NCBI RefSeq assembly: GCF_041080675.1 | Contig: NZ_CP163520.1 | Span: forward strand, 1,922,001 to 1,986,000 | Length of the DNA stretch: 64,000 nt | Source of the DNA: Streptomyces sp. cg36 | GTDB taxonomy: Bacteria > Actinomycetota > Actinomycetes > Streptomycetales > Streptomycetaceae | Reading direction: 5' to 3' | Shown here: piece by piece, positions 8,072 through 17,303 of the stretch | Layout: each line of letters opens with the position of its first letter | Position numbering within the stretch: position 1 is the first letter of the stretch | Program-made: the position numbers and the translations under genes | Notes under the pieces: model-generated | Told to the model about the DNA's origin: nothing | The model's input: the letters and a program-made list of their open reading frames with translations, nothing else | Database searches by the model: none

Positions 8072-8103
8072 GCAATGCTGGAAGTATATGCGTTAGAACG
8101 CAT
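8072..8103. promoter_or_regulatory. ARG-box-like operator between arcA and argF
   Basis: On the argF strand ATGCGTT and AACGCAT form a perfect 7+7 palindrome (8088-8103). A second, weaker half-matching element follows at 8072-8087, ending in GCATTGC. Tandem 18-20 bp boxes with TGC/GCA half-sites just upstream of arg genes are typical of ArgR operators in Streptomyces. The site begins 2 bases after the arcA stop codon, 42-73 bases before the argF ATG. Confidence 0.55.
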
Positions 8104-8105
8104 CA

Positions 8106-9338
8106 CTATACGGCATCACGCTCCACCGGGCAGCTCATACAGCGCGGCCCGCCCCGCCCCCGGCCCAGCTCACTCCCCGGAATCTCGATCACCTCGATTC
8201 CCTGCTTGCGCAGATGCGTGTTGGTGGTCACGTTCCGCTCGTACGCCACCACCACCCCCGGCTCCACCGCCAGCACGTTGCAGCCGTCGTCCCACTGCTC
8301 GCGCTCCGCCGAGTGCACGTCCTGGGTCGCCATCAGCACCCGGACCCCGTCCAGGCCCAGCGCCGCGGCGATCGCGCGGTGCATGTGCTCCGGCGGGTGA
8401 TCGGTCACCTTCAGCTCCTGGTCACCGGCCCCGGGCTCGATCGTGTAAGAGCGCAGCATGCCGAGCCCCGCGTACTGAGTGAAGGTTTCTCCGTCGACCA
8501 TCGTCATCACCGTATCGAGGTGCATGAACGCCCGCCGCTTGGGCATGTCGAGCGCCACGATCGTGCTCGCGGAACCTGCCGCGAACAGCCCGCGCGCCAG
8601 CATCTCCACGGCCTGCGGCGTCGTACGCTCACTCATCCCGATCAGCACCGCGCCATTGCCGATCACCAGCACATCGCCGCCCTCGATGGTGGACGGGTAG
8701 TCGCTCTGCCCCTTGGACCAGGTGTGGAACGAACCGGCCCCGGGCCCGGTGAACAGCGGATGGTGGCGGTAGATCGCCTCGAAGTGGACCGTCTCGCGCT
8801 GCCGCGCCGGCCACCGCATCGCGTTGATGGAGACACCGTCGTAGATCCACGCCGAGGTGTCACGGGTGAACAGATGGTTCGGCAGCGGGCCCAGCAGGAA
8901 GTCGTCCAGGTCCATCGCGTGGAACCGCACGGACACCGGCTCCGCGTACCCGTCCAGGAACTCGCGCTTGGTCATCCCGCCGACCAGCGCCTCGGCCAGA
9001 TCGGCCGCCGACAGGTCGTCGAAGGCCGCGCGCAGATGCGCGGTGGCCAGCGGCCCGTACTCCTTCTCGTCGAAGACCCGGTCCAGCACCAGCCGTCTCG
9101 CCTGACCGATCGCCAGCGCCTCGCGCAGCAGATCGCCGAAGAGATGGACCTCGACCCCGCGATCGCGCAGCACGTCCGCGAAGCCGTCGTGCTCTTGGCG
9201 GGCCCGGCGCACCCAGAGCACATCGTCGAAGAGGAGAGCGTCCTTGTTGCTCGGAGTGAGCCGCTTCAGCTCCAGATCGGGCCGGTGCAGGATGACGCGG
9301 CGCAGCCGCCCGGTCTCGGAATCGACATGGAATCCCAT
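8106..9338 (-). CDS. arcA: Arginine deiminase
   Basis: A 410-residue enzyme that hydrolyses arginine to citrulline and ammonia. Guanidino-group modifying signatures are clear: the Asp/His cluster around [12 protein letters not shown], and the catalytic cysteine in the terminal CMSCP motif. The start at 9338 follows AGGATGGGGGC; the longer open frame upstream is GC-rich noise. It is transcribed toward argF. No carbamate kinase (arcC) or arginine/ornithine antiporter (arcD) is present in this window, so a complete energy-yielding ADI pathway is not encoded here. Its product citrulline is also the product of the neighbouring OTCase. Confidence 0.95.
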   Translation of the reverse strand: MGFHVDSETGRLRRVILHRPDLELKRLTPSNKDALLFDDVLWVRRARQEHDGFADVLRDRGVEVHLFGDLLREALAIGQARRLVLDRVFDEKEYGPLATAHLRAAFDDLSAADLAEALVGGMTKREFLDGYAEPVSVRFHAMDLDDFLLGPLPNHLFTRDTSAWIYDGVSINAMRWPARQRETVHFEAIYRHHPLFTGPGAGSFHTWSKGQSDYPSTIEGGDVLVIGNGAVLIGMSERTTPQAVEMLARGLFAAGSASTIVALDMPKRRAFMHLDTVMTMVDGETFTQYAGLGMLRSYTIEPGAGDQELKVTDHPPEHMHRAIAAALGLDGVRVLMATQDVHSAEREQWDDGCNVLAVEPGVVVAYERNVTTNTHLRKQGIEVIEIPGSELGRGRGGPRCMSCPVERDAV

Positions 9339-9403
9339 GCCCCCATCCTGTCCCGCGCGCAGCCCGCTCACCCGGCGAACCCGCGCGCCGGCACCCCGGC
9401 CCC

Positions 9404-9430
9404 GGGGGCGGAGCCGATCGCTCCGCCCCC
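9404..9430. terminator. Hairpin after pnkp
   Basis: GGGGGCGGAGC and GCTCCGCCCCC form a perfect 11-base stem with a 5-base loop, 7 bases beyond the pnkp stop codon. This is the likely end of the hen1-pnkp transcript. There is no U tract, as is usual in Streptomyces. Confidence 0.65.
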
Positions 9431-9436
9431 ATGGCC

Positions 9437-12106
9437 TCACAGACGCGGGTCGACCGGCTCCGACTCCAGCGCCAGTACGGCGAACACCGCCTCGTGGACC
9501 CGCCACAGCGGCTCCCCCGCGGCCAGCCGGTCCAGCGCCTCGAGCCCCAGCGCGTACTCCCGCAGCGCCAGCGAACGCTTGTGGCCGAGGGACCGCTGCC
9601 GCAGCCGGTCGAGCTGCCCGGACCGCGCGTACTCCGGACCGTAGATGATCCGCAGATACTCCCGTCCGCGCACCTTGATGCCCGGCTGCGCCAGCCTGCC
9701 CCTGCCGTCACGGGCCAGCGCGTGCAACGGCTTGACCACCATGCCCTCGCCGCCCGAAGCCGTCAGCTCCAGCCACCAGTCGATGCCCGCCCGCACCGAG
9801 CTGTCGTCGCCGGTGTCGACGACCAGGCGCCGCGTCATCTGCAGCAGACCCGTCGGATCGTGCTCGACGAGCCGGTCCAGCCACGCCAGCTGCTCGTCGT
9901 GCGGCACGGCGGCCAGGCTGCGGCCCTGGGCGGCCAGGATCTGGAAGGGCGCGAACCGCACCCCCTCCAGGCCCTCGGTGCTCCAGCAGTACCGCCGGTA
10001 CGCCTCGGTGAACGCCGCCGCGTCCTCGGCCCGCTCACGCTGGCGCCCCAGCAGCCCGTCCACGTCGACACCGCGCGCCGAGGCCGCCTCCAGCGCACCC
10101 AACGCACCCGGGAACACCGCCCCGGACGCCGCACCCACCGCCGCGTACTGCGAACGCAGCAGCCCGGACGCCTTCAGCGACCACGGCATCAGCTCGGCGT
10201 CGAACAGCAGCCAGTCCGTGGCGAGCTCGTCCCACAGACCGGCGGCGGACACCGCCGACCGCAGCCGTTCCAGAACCGCCTCGGTGACGGCCGCGTCGTC
10301 GAAGAACGGGCGTCCGGTGCGCGTGTGGAGAGCCCCCGTCGGCCCCTCCACCCCGAACCGCACGCGCGCCACCTCGGCATCGCGGCACACCAGGGCCACC
10401 GCCCGCGAGCCCATGTGCTTCTCCTCGCACACGACCCGCCCGACACCGTCCGCCGCGTACTGGGCGAACGCCTCCGCCGGATGTTCCAGATACCCCTCCT
10501 CACGCGATGTGGCCGTCGGTGCCATGGTCGGCGGAAGGTACGCGAGCAGCCTCGGGTCGACCGCGAACCGGCTCATCACTTCGAGCGCGGCCGCCGCGTT
10601 CTCCTCGCGCACCGCCACATTGCCCAGCTGCCCGGTCTCCACGACCCGGCGGCCGTGCACATCGGCCAGGTCGAGCGGACGTCCGTCCTGACCACCGGGC
10701 GCCTCGGTGGCCAGCGGCCGGACCGGCTCGTACCAGACCTTCTCCGCGGGCACGTCGACGAGCTCGCGCTCAGGCCAGCGCAGCGCCGTCATCCGTCCGC
10801 CGAACACCGCACCCGTGTCCAGGCAGATGGTGTTGTTGATCCACGACGTGTTCGGCACCGGTGTGTGGCCGTAGACGACCGCCGCGCGACCCCGGTAGTC
10901 CTCTGCCCACGGGTAGCGCACGGGGAGGCCGAACTCGTCCGTCTCACCGGTCGTCTCTCCGTACAGCGCGTGCGAGCGGACACGCCCCGACGTACGCCCG
11001 TGATACTTCTCGGGCAGACCCGCGTGACAGACGACCAGCTTGCCGCCGTCGAGCACGTAGTGGCTGACGAGCCCGTCGATGAACTGCTTCACCTGCTCCT
11101 TGAATCCATCGTCCTCCTTCTCCAACTGCTCGATGGTCTCTGCCAGTCCATGGGTGCGCTGGACCTTCTTGCCACCCAGATAACGTCCGAGCTTGTTCTC
11201 ATGGTTCCCGGGAACACACAGAGCGTTACCATCGGCCACCATTTTCATTACGCGCCGCAACACCCCGGGGCTGTCCGGGCCGCGGTCGACGAGGTCACCG
11301 ACGAACACCGCGGTGCGCCCCTCGGGGTGCGCGCCGTCCACGTACCCCAGCTTGGCCAGCAGTGTCTCCAGCTCGGAGCGGCAGCCGTGGATGTCACCGA
11401 TGATGTCGAAGGGGCCAGTGAGGTGCGTGAGGTCGTTGTAGCGGCGCTCGATCGCGATCTCGGCGCTGTCGACCTCGGCCTCGGAACGCAGGACGTGGAC
11501 CTTGCGGAACCCTTCGCGTTCCAGGCCGCGCAGCGAACGCCGCAGCTCACGCCGGTGGCGCGCGATGACCTGGCGGGGCAGCCCGGCCCGGTCGGGGCGA
11601 TCCGCGTTGCGCGTGGCGCAGACGTCCTCCGGCAGGTCGAGGACGATGGCGACCGGCAGCACATCGTGCTCCCTGGCCAGCCGGACCAGCTGCCTTCGGC
11701 TCTCCACCTGCACGTTCGTGGCGTCGACCACGGTCAGTCGCCCGGCCGTCAGGCGCTTGCCCACGATGTAGTGGAGCACGTCGAACGCGTCGCCGCTCGC
11801 ACTCTGGTCGTTCTCGTCGTCGGCCACCAACCCTCGGCAGAAGTCCGACGAGATCACCTCGGTCGCCTTGAAATGCCGTCGGGCGAAAGTGGACTTACCC
11901 GATCCGGTGGCCCCGACGAGGACGACGAGGGAGAGATCGGGGACAGCGAGCACACGCGAGGAGGACGGTGCGTCGGAGCGGGAACCGGCGCTCGCGTCCC
12001 GACTCGCGCCGGGTTCCGCGCTGATGCTCGCACTGCTCTCGGCGCCGGCCGCACTGCTCGCACCAGTCGCCTCGCTGTCACTGTTGTCTCGGCGCTCGGC
12101 ACTCAT
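9437..12106 (-). CDS. pnkp: Polynucleotide kinase-phosphatase-ligase Pnkp (RNA repair)
   Basis: An 889-residue three-domain RNA end-healing and sealing enzyme. After a Ser/Ala-rich leader come: the 5' kinase domain with P-loop GATGSGKST (65-73); a calcineurin-type phosphatase with GDIHG (237-241), GDLVDRG (270-276) and GNHE (300-303); and a nucleotidyltransferase/ligase-like domain with the KxxG motif EEKHMGSR, nucleophile Lys563. Length and order match Clostridium thermocellum Pnkp (about 870 residues), which needs Hen1 to ligate. The ATG overlaps the hen1 stop by 4 bases (ATGA), so the two are translationally coupled. The first 50 residues are low-complexity and unlike the Clostridium protein. 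Confidence 0.95.
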   Translation of the reverse strand: MSAERRDNSDSEATGASSAAGAESSASISAEPGASRDASAGSRSDAPSSSRVLAVPDLSLVVLVGATGSGKSTFARRHFKATEVISSDFCRGLVADDENDQSASGDAFDVLHYIVGKRLTAGRLTVVDATNVQVESRRQLVRLAREHDVLPVAIVLDLPEDVCATRNADRPDRAGLPRQVIARHRRELRRSLRGLEREGFRKVHVLRSEAEVDSAEIAIERRYNDLTHLTGPFDIIGDIHGCRSELETLLAKLGYVDGAHPEGRTAVFVGDLVDRGPDSPGVLRRVMKMVADGNALCVPGNHENKLGRYLGGKKVQRTHGLAETIEQLEKEDDGFKEQVKQFIDGLVSHYVLDGGKLVVCHAGLPEKYHGRTSGRVRSHALYGETTGETDEFGLPVRYPWAEDYRGRAAVVYGHTPVPNTSWINNTICLDTGAVFGGRMTALRWPERELVDVPAEKVWYEPVRPLATEAPGGQDGRPLDLADVHGRRVVETGQLGNVAVREENAAAALEVMSRFAVDPRLLAYLPPTMAPTATSREEGYLEHPAEAFAQYAADGVGRVVCEEKHMGSRAVALVCRDAEVARVRFGVEGPTGALHTRTGRPFFDDAAVTEAVLERLRSAVSAAGLWDELATDWLLFDAELMPWSLKASGLLRSQYAAVGAASGAVFPGALGALEAASARGVDVDGLLGRQRERAEDAAAFTEAYRRYCWSTEGLEGVRFAPFQILAAQGRSLAAVPHDEQLAWLDRLVEHDPTGLLQMTRRLVVDTGDDSSVRAGIDWWLELTASGGEGMVVKPLHALARDGRGRLAQPGIKVRGREYLRIIYGPEYARSGQLDRLRQRSLGHKRSLALREYALGLEALDRLAAGEPLWRVHEAVFAVLALESEPVDPRL

Positions 12107-13716
12107 ACGGCGTTCGCCTCCTTCACGTTCTCGTACGTTTCGGTCTCGTCGGTCTTGATCTGGGGAAACTCACCCTGCGGCGGCTCGCTCCGCGCCGTCC
12201 CGTCGTACGTCGCGGCGCCTGTCACCTCGGCCGCATCAGTCACACCAGTCGCACCGATTGCACCAGCGGCACCAGTCGCAGTCATGGTGAACACGGCCAT
12301 CTGTGTGGGCGGCCCCACCTCCGGATCGTCCGGCCCCACCGCGATGAACTCGACTCCATAGCCGTGCCGTTCGGCGACCTGTCCCGCCCAGTCACGGAAC
12401 TCGCCACGCGTCCACTCGAACCGGTGGTCCCCATGGCGCACATGTCCGGCCGGGAGGGTCTCCCAGCGCACGTTGTACTCGACGTTCGGCGTCGTCACGA
12501 TGACCGTCGCCGGACGGGCCGCGCCGAACACCGCGTACTCCAGGGCAGGCAGCCGAGGCAGATCGAGATGCTCGATCACTTCGCTGAGCACCGCCGCGTC
12601 GTACCCCTTGAGCCGCTTGTCGGTGTACGCGAGCGAGCCCTGCATCAGGGAGACGCGCCCGGCCTGGCGCTCGCCCATGCGGTCCAGCCGCAGTCGGCGC
12701 GCGGCGATCGCCAGCGCGCGCATGGAGACGTCGACGCCCACGATCTCAGTGAACCGGACGTCCTTGAGCAGCTCCTGCACCAGCTGGCCCTGCCCGCAGC
12801 CAAGGTCCAGCACCCGGCTCGCGCCGGCGGCGGCAAGCGCCGCGAGGATCGCCTCGCGCCGCTGAACCGCGAGCGGAACGGGCTTCTCCTCGGTGTCCGC
12901 CGTCTCGTCCACCGCGTTGTCCAGCGCCTCGACCGCCAGGTCGTCGGCCTCGGCGAGCCGCACCAGCTCCAGCCGCTCCATCGCCTGCCGGGTCAGCCCC
13001 CAACGCCGCGACAGATAACGGCTGGTGATCAACTTCTGCTCGGGATGGTCGGCCAGCCAGCCGGCCCCCGCCCGCAGCAGCTTGTCCACCTCGTCCGGGG
13101 CGACCCAGTAGTGCTTGGCGTCGTCGAGGACCGGCAGCAGCACATAGAGCTGACGCAACGCGTCGGCCAGCCGCAGCTCCCCCTCCAGCACCAGCCGCAC
13201 ATAGCGCGAGTCGCCCCACTCCGGGAACTCCGCGTCCAACGCGATCGCGTCCGCCGACACCGACGCCCAGCCCAGCGGCTCGAACAGCTTGCGCACAAGA
13301 TCGGCACCGCCTCGCGCGGGCAGCACGGGAACCTCGATGCGCAGCGGCAACGGCGTCCGCGCACGCTCCGGCAGCGTGTTGCACACACCGCGCAAAGCAC
13401 TCTTGAACACCGTACTCAGGGCCACGGACATCAGCGAAGACGCGGCGTACGGACGGTCGTTGACGTACTGCGCCAAAGCGGCATCCGGCGCGCCGCCACG
13501 ACCCTTGCCCTTGCCCCGTCGTACGAGCGCGACGGGGTCCACCTCCAGGAGCAGCGCAGCCGTGCAGCGCTCCGCGCTCGCCTCGGGGTAGAGGACGTGC
13601 GCGGTGCCGTGCGAGGTGGAGAACGCCTGCGCCTTTCCGGGATGCTTGTGCAGCAGAAAACCGAGGTCGGTGGCGGGGCGTTCAGGGGTACCGGTCGTGG
13701 TGATTGTCAGGAACAC
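12103..13716 (-). CDS. hen1: 3'-terminal RNA ribose 2'-O-methyltransferase Hen1
   Basis: A 537-residue bacterial Hen1. The N-terminal half (about 1-260) corresponds to the region that binds Pnkp and activates its ligase. The C-terminal methyltransferase has the SAM motif LDLGCGQGQ (303-311), and the metal-binding set ExxEH at E379, E382 and H383 with the second histidine in the segment HGDH (428-431). Hen1 methylates the 2'-OH of the 3' end at a break before Pnkp seals it, protecting the repaired RNA from a second cut by a ribotoxin. The start is a GTG. The upstream 148 bases to mmuM hold its promoter region but no clear motif. Confidence 0.95.
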   Translation of the reverse strand: MFLTITTTGTPERPATDLGFLLHKHPGKAQAFSTSHGTAHVLYPEASAERCTAALLLEVDPVALVRRGKGKGRGGAPDAALAQYVNDRPYAASSLMSVALSTVFKSALRGVCNTLPERARTPLPLRIEVPVLPARGGADLVRKLFEPLGWASVSADAIALDAEFPEWGDSRYVRLVLEGELRLADALRQLYVLLPVLDDAKHYWVAPDEVDKLLRAGAGWLADHPEQKLITSRYLSRRWGLTRQAMERLELVRLAEADDLAVEALDNAVDETADTEEKPVPLAVQRREAILAALAAAGASRVLDLGCGQGQLVQELLKDVRFTEIVGVDVSMRALAIAARRLRLDRMGERQAGRVSLMQGSLAYTDKRLKGYDAAVLSEVIEHLDLPRLPALEYAVFGAARPATVIVTTPNVEYNVRWETLPAGHVRHGDHRFEWTRGEFRDWAGQVAERHGYGVEFIAVGPDDPEVGPPTQMAVFTMTATGAAGAIGATGVTDAAEVTGAATYDGTARSEPPQGEFPQIKTDETETYENVKEANAV

Positions 13717-13864
13717 GGATCGAGTATTGCCCGAGCGAACTGGTCTCTACCAGGCATTTTCCCTTCGCCACCCGACGCCGCCCCCGACGCCGGCTCAGCA
13801 CGTCGCCGACCGGACGGCCGCCCTGCCTGTCGCCCCCGCTGGGCCCCTCCGCGTCTTCGGCTGC

Positions 13865-14842
13865 TCACTCCCTTTCGTGCGGCTTCTCGTCCCTCACGAA
13901 GCGCGCCAGCCGCGCGATCTCCGCCGGCCCCACCCGGCAGCACCCGCCCATCAGCCGAGCTCCGGCCGCACGCCACGTGTGGACACGCGACGGATCGAAC
14001 GTCGCGCCGCCGCGCCACGCCCTGGCCGTGGCGTCCCAGCGCTCACCACTGTTGGGATAGACCACCACCGGCATTCCGGTCACCGACGCCGCGAGCTCCA
14101 CGGCGTCATCGGCGTCGGCGGGGGTACAGCAGTTCACGCCCACGGCAATCACCTGGTCGAGCCCCGCCGCCAGCGCGAACGCGTCACCCAGCGCCTGGCC
14201 CGCCCGGGTCCGCATCCCGTCGATGCTGTACGACAGCCACACCGGCACCCCGCACCCGTCCACCGCACGGAGCAGCGCCTCCGCCTCGTCGGCGTCCGGC
14301 ACCGTCTCCAGCGCGAGCACATCGGGCTCCGCCGCCGCCAGCGCCTCGATACGGGGCCGGTGGAAGCGCTCCAGCTCCTTCACCGTCAGGCCGTACCTGC
14401 CCCGGTACTCGCTGCCGTCGGCGAGCAGGGCGCCGTAGGGGCCGATGGAGGCGGCGACCCAGACTTCGGCTTCGGGAGGCTCCCCCTCCCCCCGCCCCAC
14501 CCCTCCCCCAGCCTCCTCCGTCGGCGCGCGCCCCTCCCCCGCCCGGCGCGCCAGGTCCACGCTCCGGGCGAGGAGCGACGTCGCCTCCGCCCGTGGGACT
14601 CCACGGCGGACGAAGCCCTCGTACGTCGCCTGGTAGCTGGACGTGATCAGTACTTGTGCGCCCGCCCGTACATACGCTCGGTGCGCCTCCTCGATCTGGC
14701 TCGGCTCATCGGCGAGCAGCCGGGCCGACCAGAGCGGGTCGCTCAAGTCGCAGCCCTGGTCTCCCAGTTGGTTGGAGAGGCCGCCGTCGAGGACCAGGGG
14801 CCGTTCGACGAGGACGTCGGCGAGCGGACGGGCGGGCCGCAC
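13865..14842 (-). CDS. mmuM: Homocysteine S-methyltransferase
   Basis: A 325-residue pterin-independent methyltransferase that converts homocysteine to methionine, usually with S-methylmethionine or SAM as methyl donor. The three zinc cysteines are visible: one in VNCCTP and the pair in MGGCCRVG close to the C terminus. The N terminus has the expected LDGGLSNQL motif. The GTG start lies 2 bases past the upstream oxidoreductase stop, and longer open frames through that gene are shadows. A short Gly/Glu-rich insertion (about residues 97-120, EEAGGGVGRGEGEPPEAE) is unusual and lies in a G-rich DNA stretch. Confidence 0.92.
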   Translation of the reverse strand: MRPARPLADVLVERPLVLDGGLSNQLGDQGCDLSDPLWSARLLADEPSQIEEAHRAYVRAGAQVLITSSYQATYEGFVRRGVPRAEATSLLARSVDLARRAGEGRAPTEEAGGGVGRGEGEPPEAEVWVAASIGPYGALLADGSEYRGRYGLTVKELERFHRPRIEALAAAEPDVLALETVPDADEAEALLRAVDGCGVPVWLSYSIDGMRTRAGQALGDAFALAAGLDQVIAVGVNCCTPADADDAVELAASVTGMPVVVYPNSGERWDATARAWRGGATFDPSRVHTWRAAGARLMGGCCRVGPAEIARLARFVRDEKPHERE

Positions 14843-14844
14843 GG

Positions 14845-15774
14845 TCAGGCTCCGTTCAGCTGGGACTGGATCTGGGAGGAGATCAGCTCCAGGTGGTCGA
14901 GGTCGTCCAGGTCGAGGACCTGGAGGTAGATCCGCGAGGAGCCGATCGCCTGGTACTTGCCGATCTTCTCGACGACCTCGGCGGGCGAGCCCGCCAGTCC
15001 GTTCGTCTTGAGCTCTCCCACCTCCCTTCCGATGGCTGCCGCGCGGCGTGCGACTTCGGCGTCGTTCTTCCCCGCGCAGACGACCAGGGCGTTGGAGTAC
15101 ACGAGGTCGTCGGGGTCGCGTCCGGCGGCCTGGGCCGCGGTGCGGACCCGGCCGAACTGGCGCTCGCTGTCGTCGATCGAGGCGAACGGGATGTTGAACT
15201 CGTCCGCGTAGCGCGCGGCCAGCCGCGGGGTGCGGACCTTGCCGTGGCCGCCGATGAGGACCGGCACCTTGGCCTGGGCGGGCTTGGGGAGCGCGGGCGA
15301 GTCGGTGATCTGGTAGTACGTGCCGTCGTGGGTGAAGGTCTTGCCGGTCTCGGTGGCCCACAGGCCGGTGACGATGGCGAGTTGTTCTTCGAGCCGGGCG
15401 GACTTCTCCTTGGGGAAGGGGATCCCGTACGCCTTGTGCTCTTCTTCGAACCAGCCTGCTCCGAGGCCGAGTTCGACGCGACCGCCGGACATCTGGTCGA
15501 CCTGGGCGACCTGGATGGCGAGGACGCCGGGGAGCCGGAAGGTGCCGGCGGTCATCAGTGTGCCGAGGCGGATGCGGCGGGTTTCGCGGGCGAGTCCGGC
15601 GAGGGTGATCCAGGCGTCGGTGGGGCCCGGGAGGCCGTCGGCGGAGCCCATGCGCAGATAGTGGTCGGATCGGAAGAAGGCGTTGAAGCCGAGGTCCTCG
15701 GTGGCCTTGGCGACCTTGAGGAGGGTGTCGTAGTCGGCGCCCTGCTGGGGCTCCGTGAAGATTCGAAGATCCAT
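14845..15774 (-). CDS. LLM-class F420-dependent oxidoreductase
   Basis: A 309-residue luciferase-like TIM-barrel protein. The N terminus MDLRIFTEPQQGADYDTLL and the family segments FFRSDHYLRMG, RIRLGTLM and VELGLGAGWFEEE identify the F420-dependent subgroup of the luciferase-like superfamily. Substrate unknown. The ATG at 15774 has AGGATGG 5 bases upstream, and the frame beyond it is unsupported. It is followed at 2 bases by mmuM, so the two are probably co-transcribed; no functional link between them is known to me. It diverges from the small gene at 16023. Confidence 0.88.
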   Translation of the reverse strand: MDLRIFTEPQQGADYDTLLKVAKATEDLGFNAFFRSDHYLRMGSADGLPGPTDAWITLAGLARETRRIRLGTLMTAGTFRLPGVLAIQVAQVDQMSGGRVELGLGAGWFEEEHKAYGIPFPKEKSARLEEQLAIVTGLWATETGKTFTHDGTYYQITDSPALPKPAQAKVPVLIGGHGKVRTPRLAARYADEFNIPFASIDDSERQFGRVRTAAQAAGRDPDDLVYSNALVVCAGKNDAEVARRAAAIGREVGELKTNGLAGSPAEVVEKIGKYQAIGSSRIYLQVLDLDDLDHLELISSQIQSQLNGA

Positions 15775-16022
15775 GGATCCATCCTGCACCTTCGAACTGC
15801 CGTCAACCCCGTCCTTGCACTGGGCCCGGTGGCTGCCCGGTCGGGTGAAAATCGCCGATCTGACGGCCCGCGTACGGTCTGACCAGTGACTGTCGCGCTG
15901 AGTGGTCGTTGGCTCGGGCGGAGCCGGACCGCCCGGCCCGCGTGCCGGCGGCCGTTGCCGGTGCGTCTGCCGAACCGCCACCCTCGCAGCAGCGCGGGAG
16001 GGCTTGGGCCGAGGAGGCCGCC

Positions 16023-16253
16023 ATGTCCCAGGAAGCCGTGCCCGAACAGGCCGTGCCGCAGCCGGAGGCCGCGCCGACCGTTCCGGAGCAGCAAGGTGCT
16101 CCGAAGGGGCTGCTTCAGCAGATGGAGGAGTTGATGGCGGCGCTGAACGCCGATCTTTCGCAGTTGGATGCCGATCTGCAGTCCTCGGCCGACCGTGGGC
16201 TGCCGGGCCGGGACGGTGGCGGCCCTGTGGAGGGCGGGCCGTCGGGCGGGTGA
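16023..16253 (+). CDS. Small conserved hypothetical protein (76 aa)
   Basis: I do not recognise a named family. The chosen ATG is preceded by GAGGAGG at ideal spacing, and codons are GC3-rich. The N-terminal third is Pro/Glu/Ala-rich (MSQEAVPEQAVPQPEA). A predicted amphipathic helix follows (LLQQMEELMAALNADLSQLD, about residues 30-50), then a Gly-rich tail. It is soluble and probably dimerises through the helix. It diverges from the F420-type oxidoreductase with a 248-base shared upstream region in which I see no clear operator. Confidence 0.65.
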   Translation: MSQEAVPEQAVPQPEAAPTVPEQQGAPKGLLQQMEELMAALNADLSQLDADLQSSADRGLPGRDGGGPVEGGPSGG

Positions 16254-16279
16254 GCGCGGGTGGTGGGGCTGTCGTCGGC

Positions 16280-16771
16280 TCATGAGGGTCCTGTCGTGGA
16301 GTCGCGCAGGGCGCCGGGCCGTCTTTCCTGTTCTCGTACGGTGAGTCGGCGCAGCATCCCGCGGACCCTGTCGCTGGATTCGTCGGCGGCGTCGATGGCT
16401 TCGATGCACTGCCAGTAGAGCCCTTCCTCGTCGGTGGAGCAGGCGACGCCGACGAGGGCCATGCCTACGTCTCCCAGGAGGCCGCCGAGGCCGGTGAGGG
16501 TCTGTCTGGCGTCGGTGACTTGGGAGAGTTGGGTGGCGCGGATGCCGCCGATGCGCAGACCTGGGTGGTCGAGGGCTCCGCAGCCCCGGCCGCCGGTCTC
16601 GCTGAGGCCCCGGGCCTCGCCTCTCAGCTCTGGCGGTCCGGTGGCGGCAAGATGGCTGCCGATGGCTTGGGCGAGGGCTTGTGCCTGCCATGCCTCGGCG
16701 ACGATTTCCAGTGCCGCGGTGGATTCGGCGAGCGCTAACCTGCTCGCTCCGATGAGTCGTGCTGCGTCCAT
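16280..16771 (-). CDS. DUF6099-like hypothetical protein
   Basis: A 163-residue, mainly alpha-helical, soluble protein. The N terminus MDAARLIGASRLALAES and the segment YWQCIEAIDAADESSDRVR fit what I recall of a Streptomyces-specific domain of unknown function (DUF6099). No catalytic motif or membrane segment is visible. I chose the ATG at 16771, with GGGGGCGG just upstream, over the open frame to 16813. It converges with the 76-residue gene and lies downstream of the MazG-like gene on the same strand, 124 bases away. Confidence 0.7.
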   Translation of the reverse strand: MDAARLIGASRLALAESTAALEIVAEAWQAQALAQAIGSHLAATGPPELRGEARGLSETGGRGCGALDHPGLRIGGIRATQLSQVTDARQTLTGLGGLLGDVGMALVGVACSTDEEGLYWQCIEAIDAADESSDRVRGMLRRLTVREQERRPGALRDSTTGPS

Positions 16772-16895
16772 GCGCCGCCCCCGTTCGTACGACGATTCGT
16801 GTCCCCGGTTCACTACCTAGAGTGAGCTTCAGCGGCCAGGAAAGCCAGAGGAATTGGGAAATCTGTGGACGAGCAGGGGGTTTTGAATAACTCGC

Positions 16896-17303
16896 TCACT
16901 CCGAAGAGTGACGGTTTGGACTTTCTTCGGGGTGGTGTACAGGGGTTGGGCCGGTGGGGGGCGCGGTAGAGGGCGGGACCGTGGGGACGGGGAAGCGGAG
17001 TTCATTGCGGTCGATCTTGGCGGAGAGCGCGGCGAGCGGGTCGACGCCGAGGACCTCGCACAGCTGGAGGAGGTAGGCGAGGACATCGGCGATCTCGTCG
17101 GTGACGCGGTGGGCCCGGTCGGGGTCGTCCATGACGCGGTCCGACTGGTCGGGGGTCAGCCACTGGAAGATTTCGAGAAGCTCGGACGCCTCGACGCTGA
17201 GGGCGGAGACGAGGTTCTTCGGGGTGTGGAAGGGCTGCCAGTGGCGTGCGGCCGCGAAGTCGGCCAGTCGGCGCTGGAGTGCGGCTACGTCGGGTTCGGT
17301 CAC
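16896..17303 (-). CDS. MazG-like nucleotide pyrophosphohydrolase
   Basis: A 135-residue all-helical NTP-PPase of the MazG/RS21-C6 group. The metal-binding pattern ExxE...ExxD appears as EASELLEIFQW and DEIADVLAYLLQL. Such enzymes cleave NTPs or dNTPs (often modified or non-canonical) to NMP and pyrophosphate. The GTG start overlaps the stop of the AAA ATPase by 4 bases (GTGA), so the two are co-translated. The last 40 residues are Pro/Thr-rich and probably disordered. Substrate unknown. The strict pairing suggests the ATPase and hydrolase act together. Confidence 0.87.
   Translation of the reverse strand: MTEPDVAALQRRLADFAAARHWQPFHTPKNLVSALSVEASELLEIFQWLTPDQSDRVMDDPDRAHRVTDEIADVLAYLLQLCEVLGVDPLAALSAKIDRNELRFPVPTVPPSTAPPTGPTPVHHPEESPNRHSSE

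Noticed and set aside
9431..12361. 976-residue plus-strand open frame
   Set aside because: Antisense to pnkp, whose motifs are complete; the plus-strand product is Arg/Gln/His-rich without recognisable domains.
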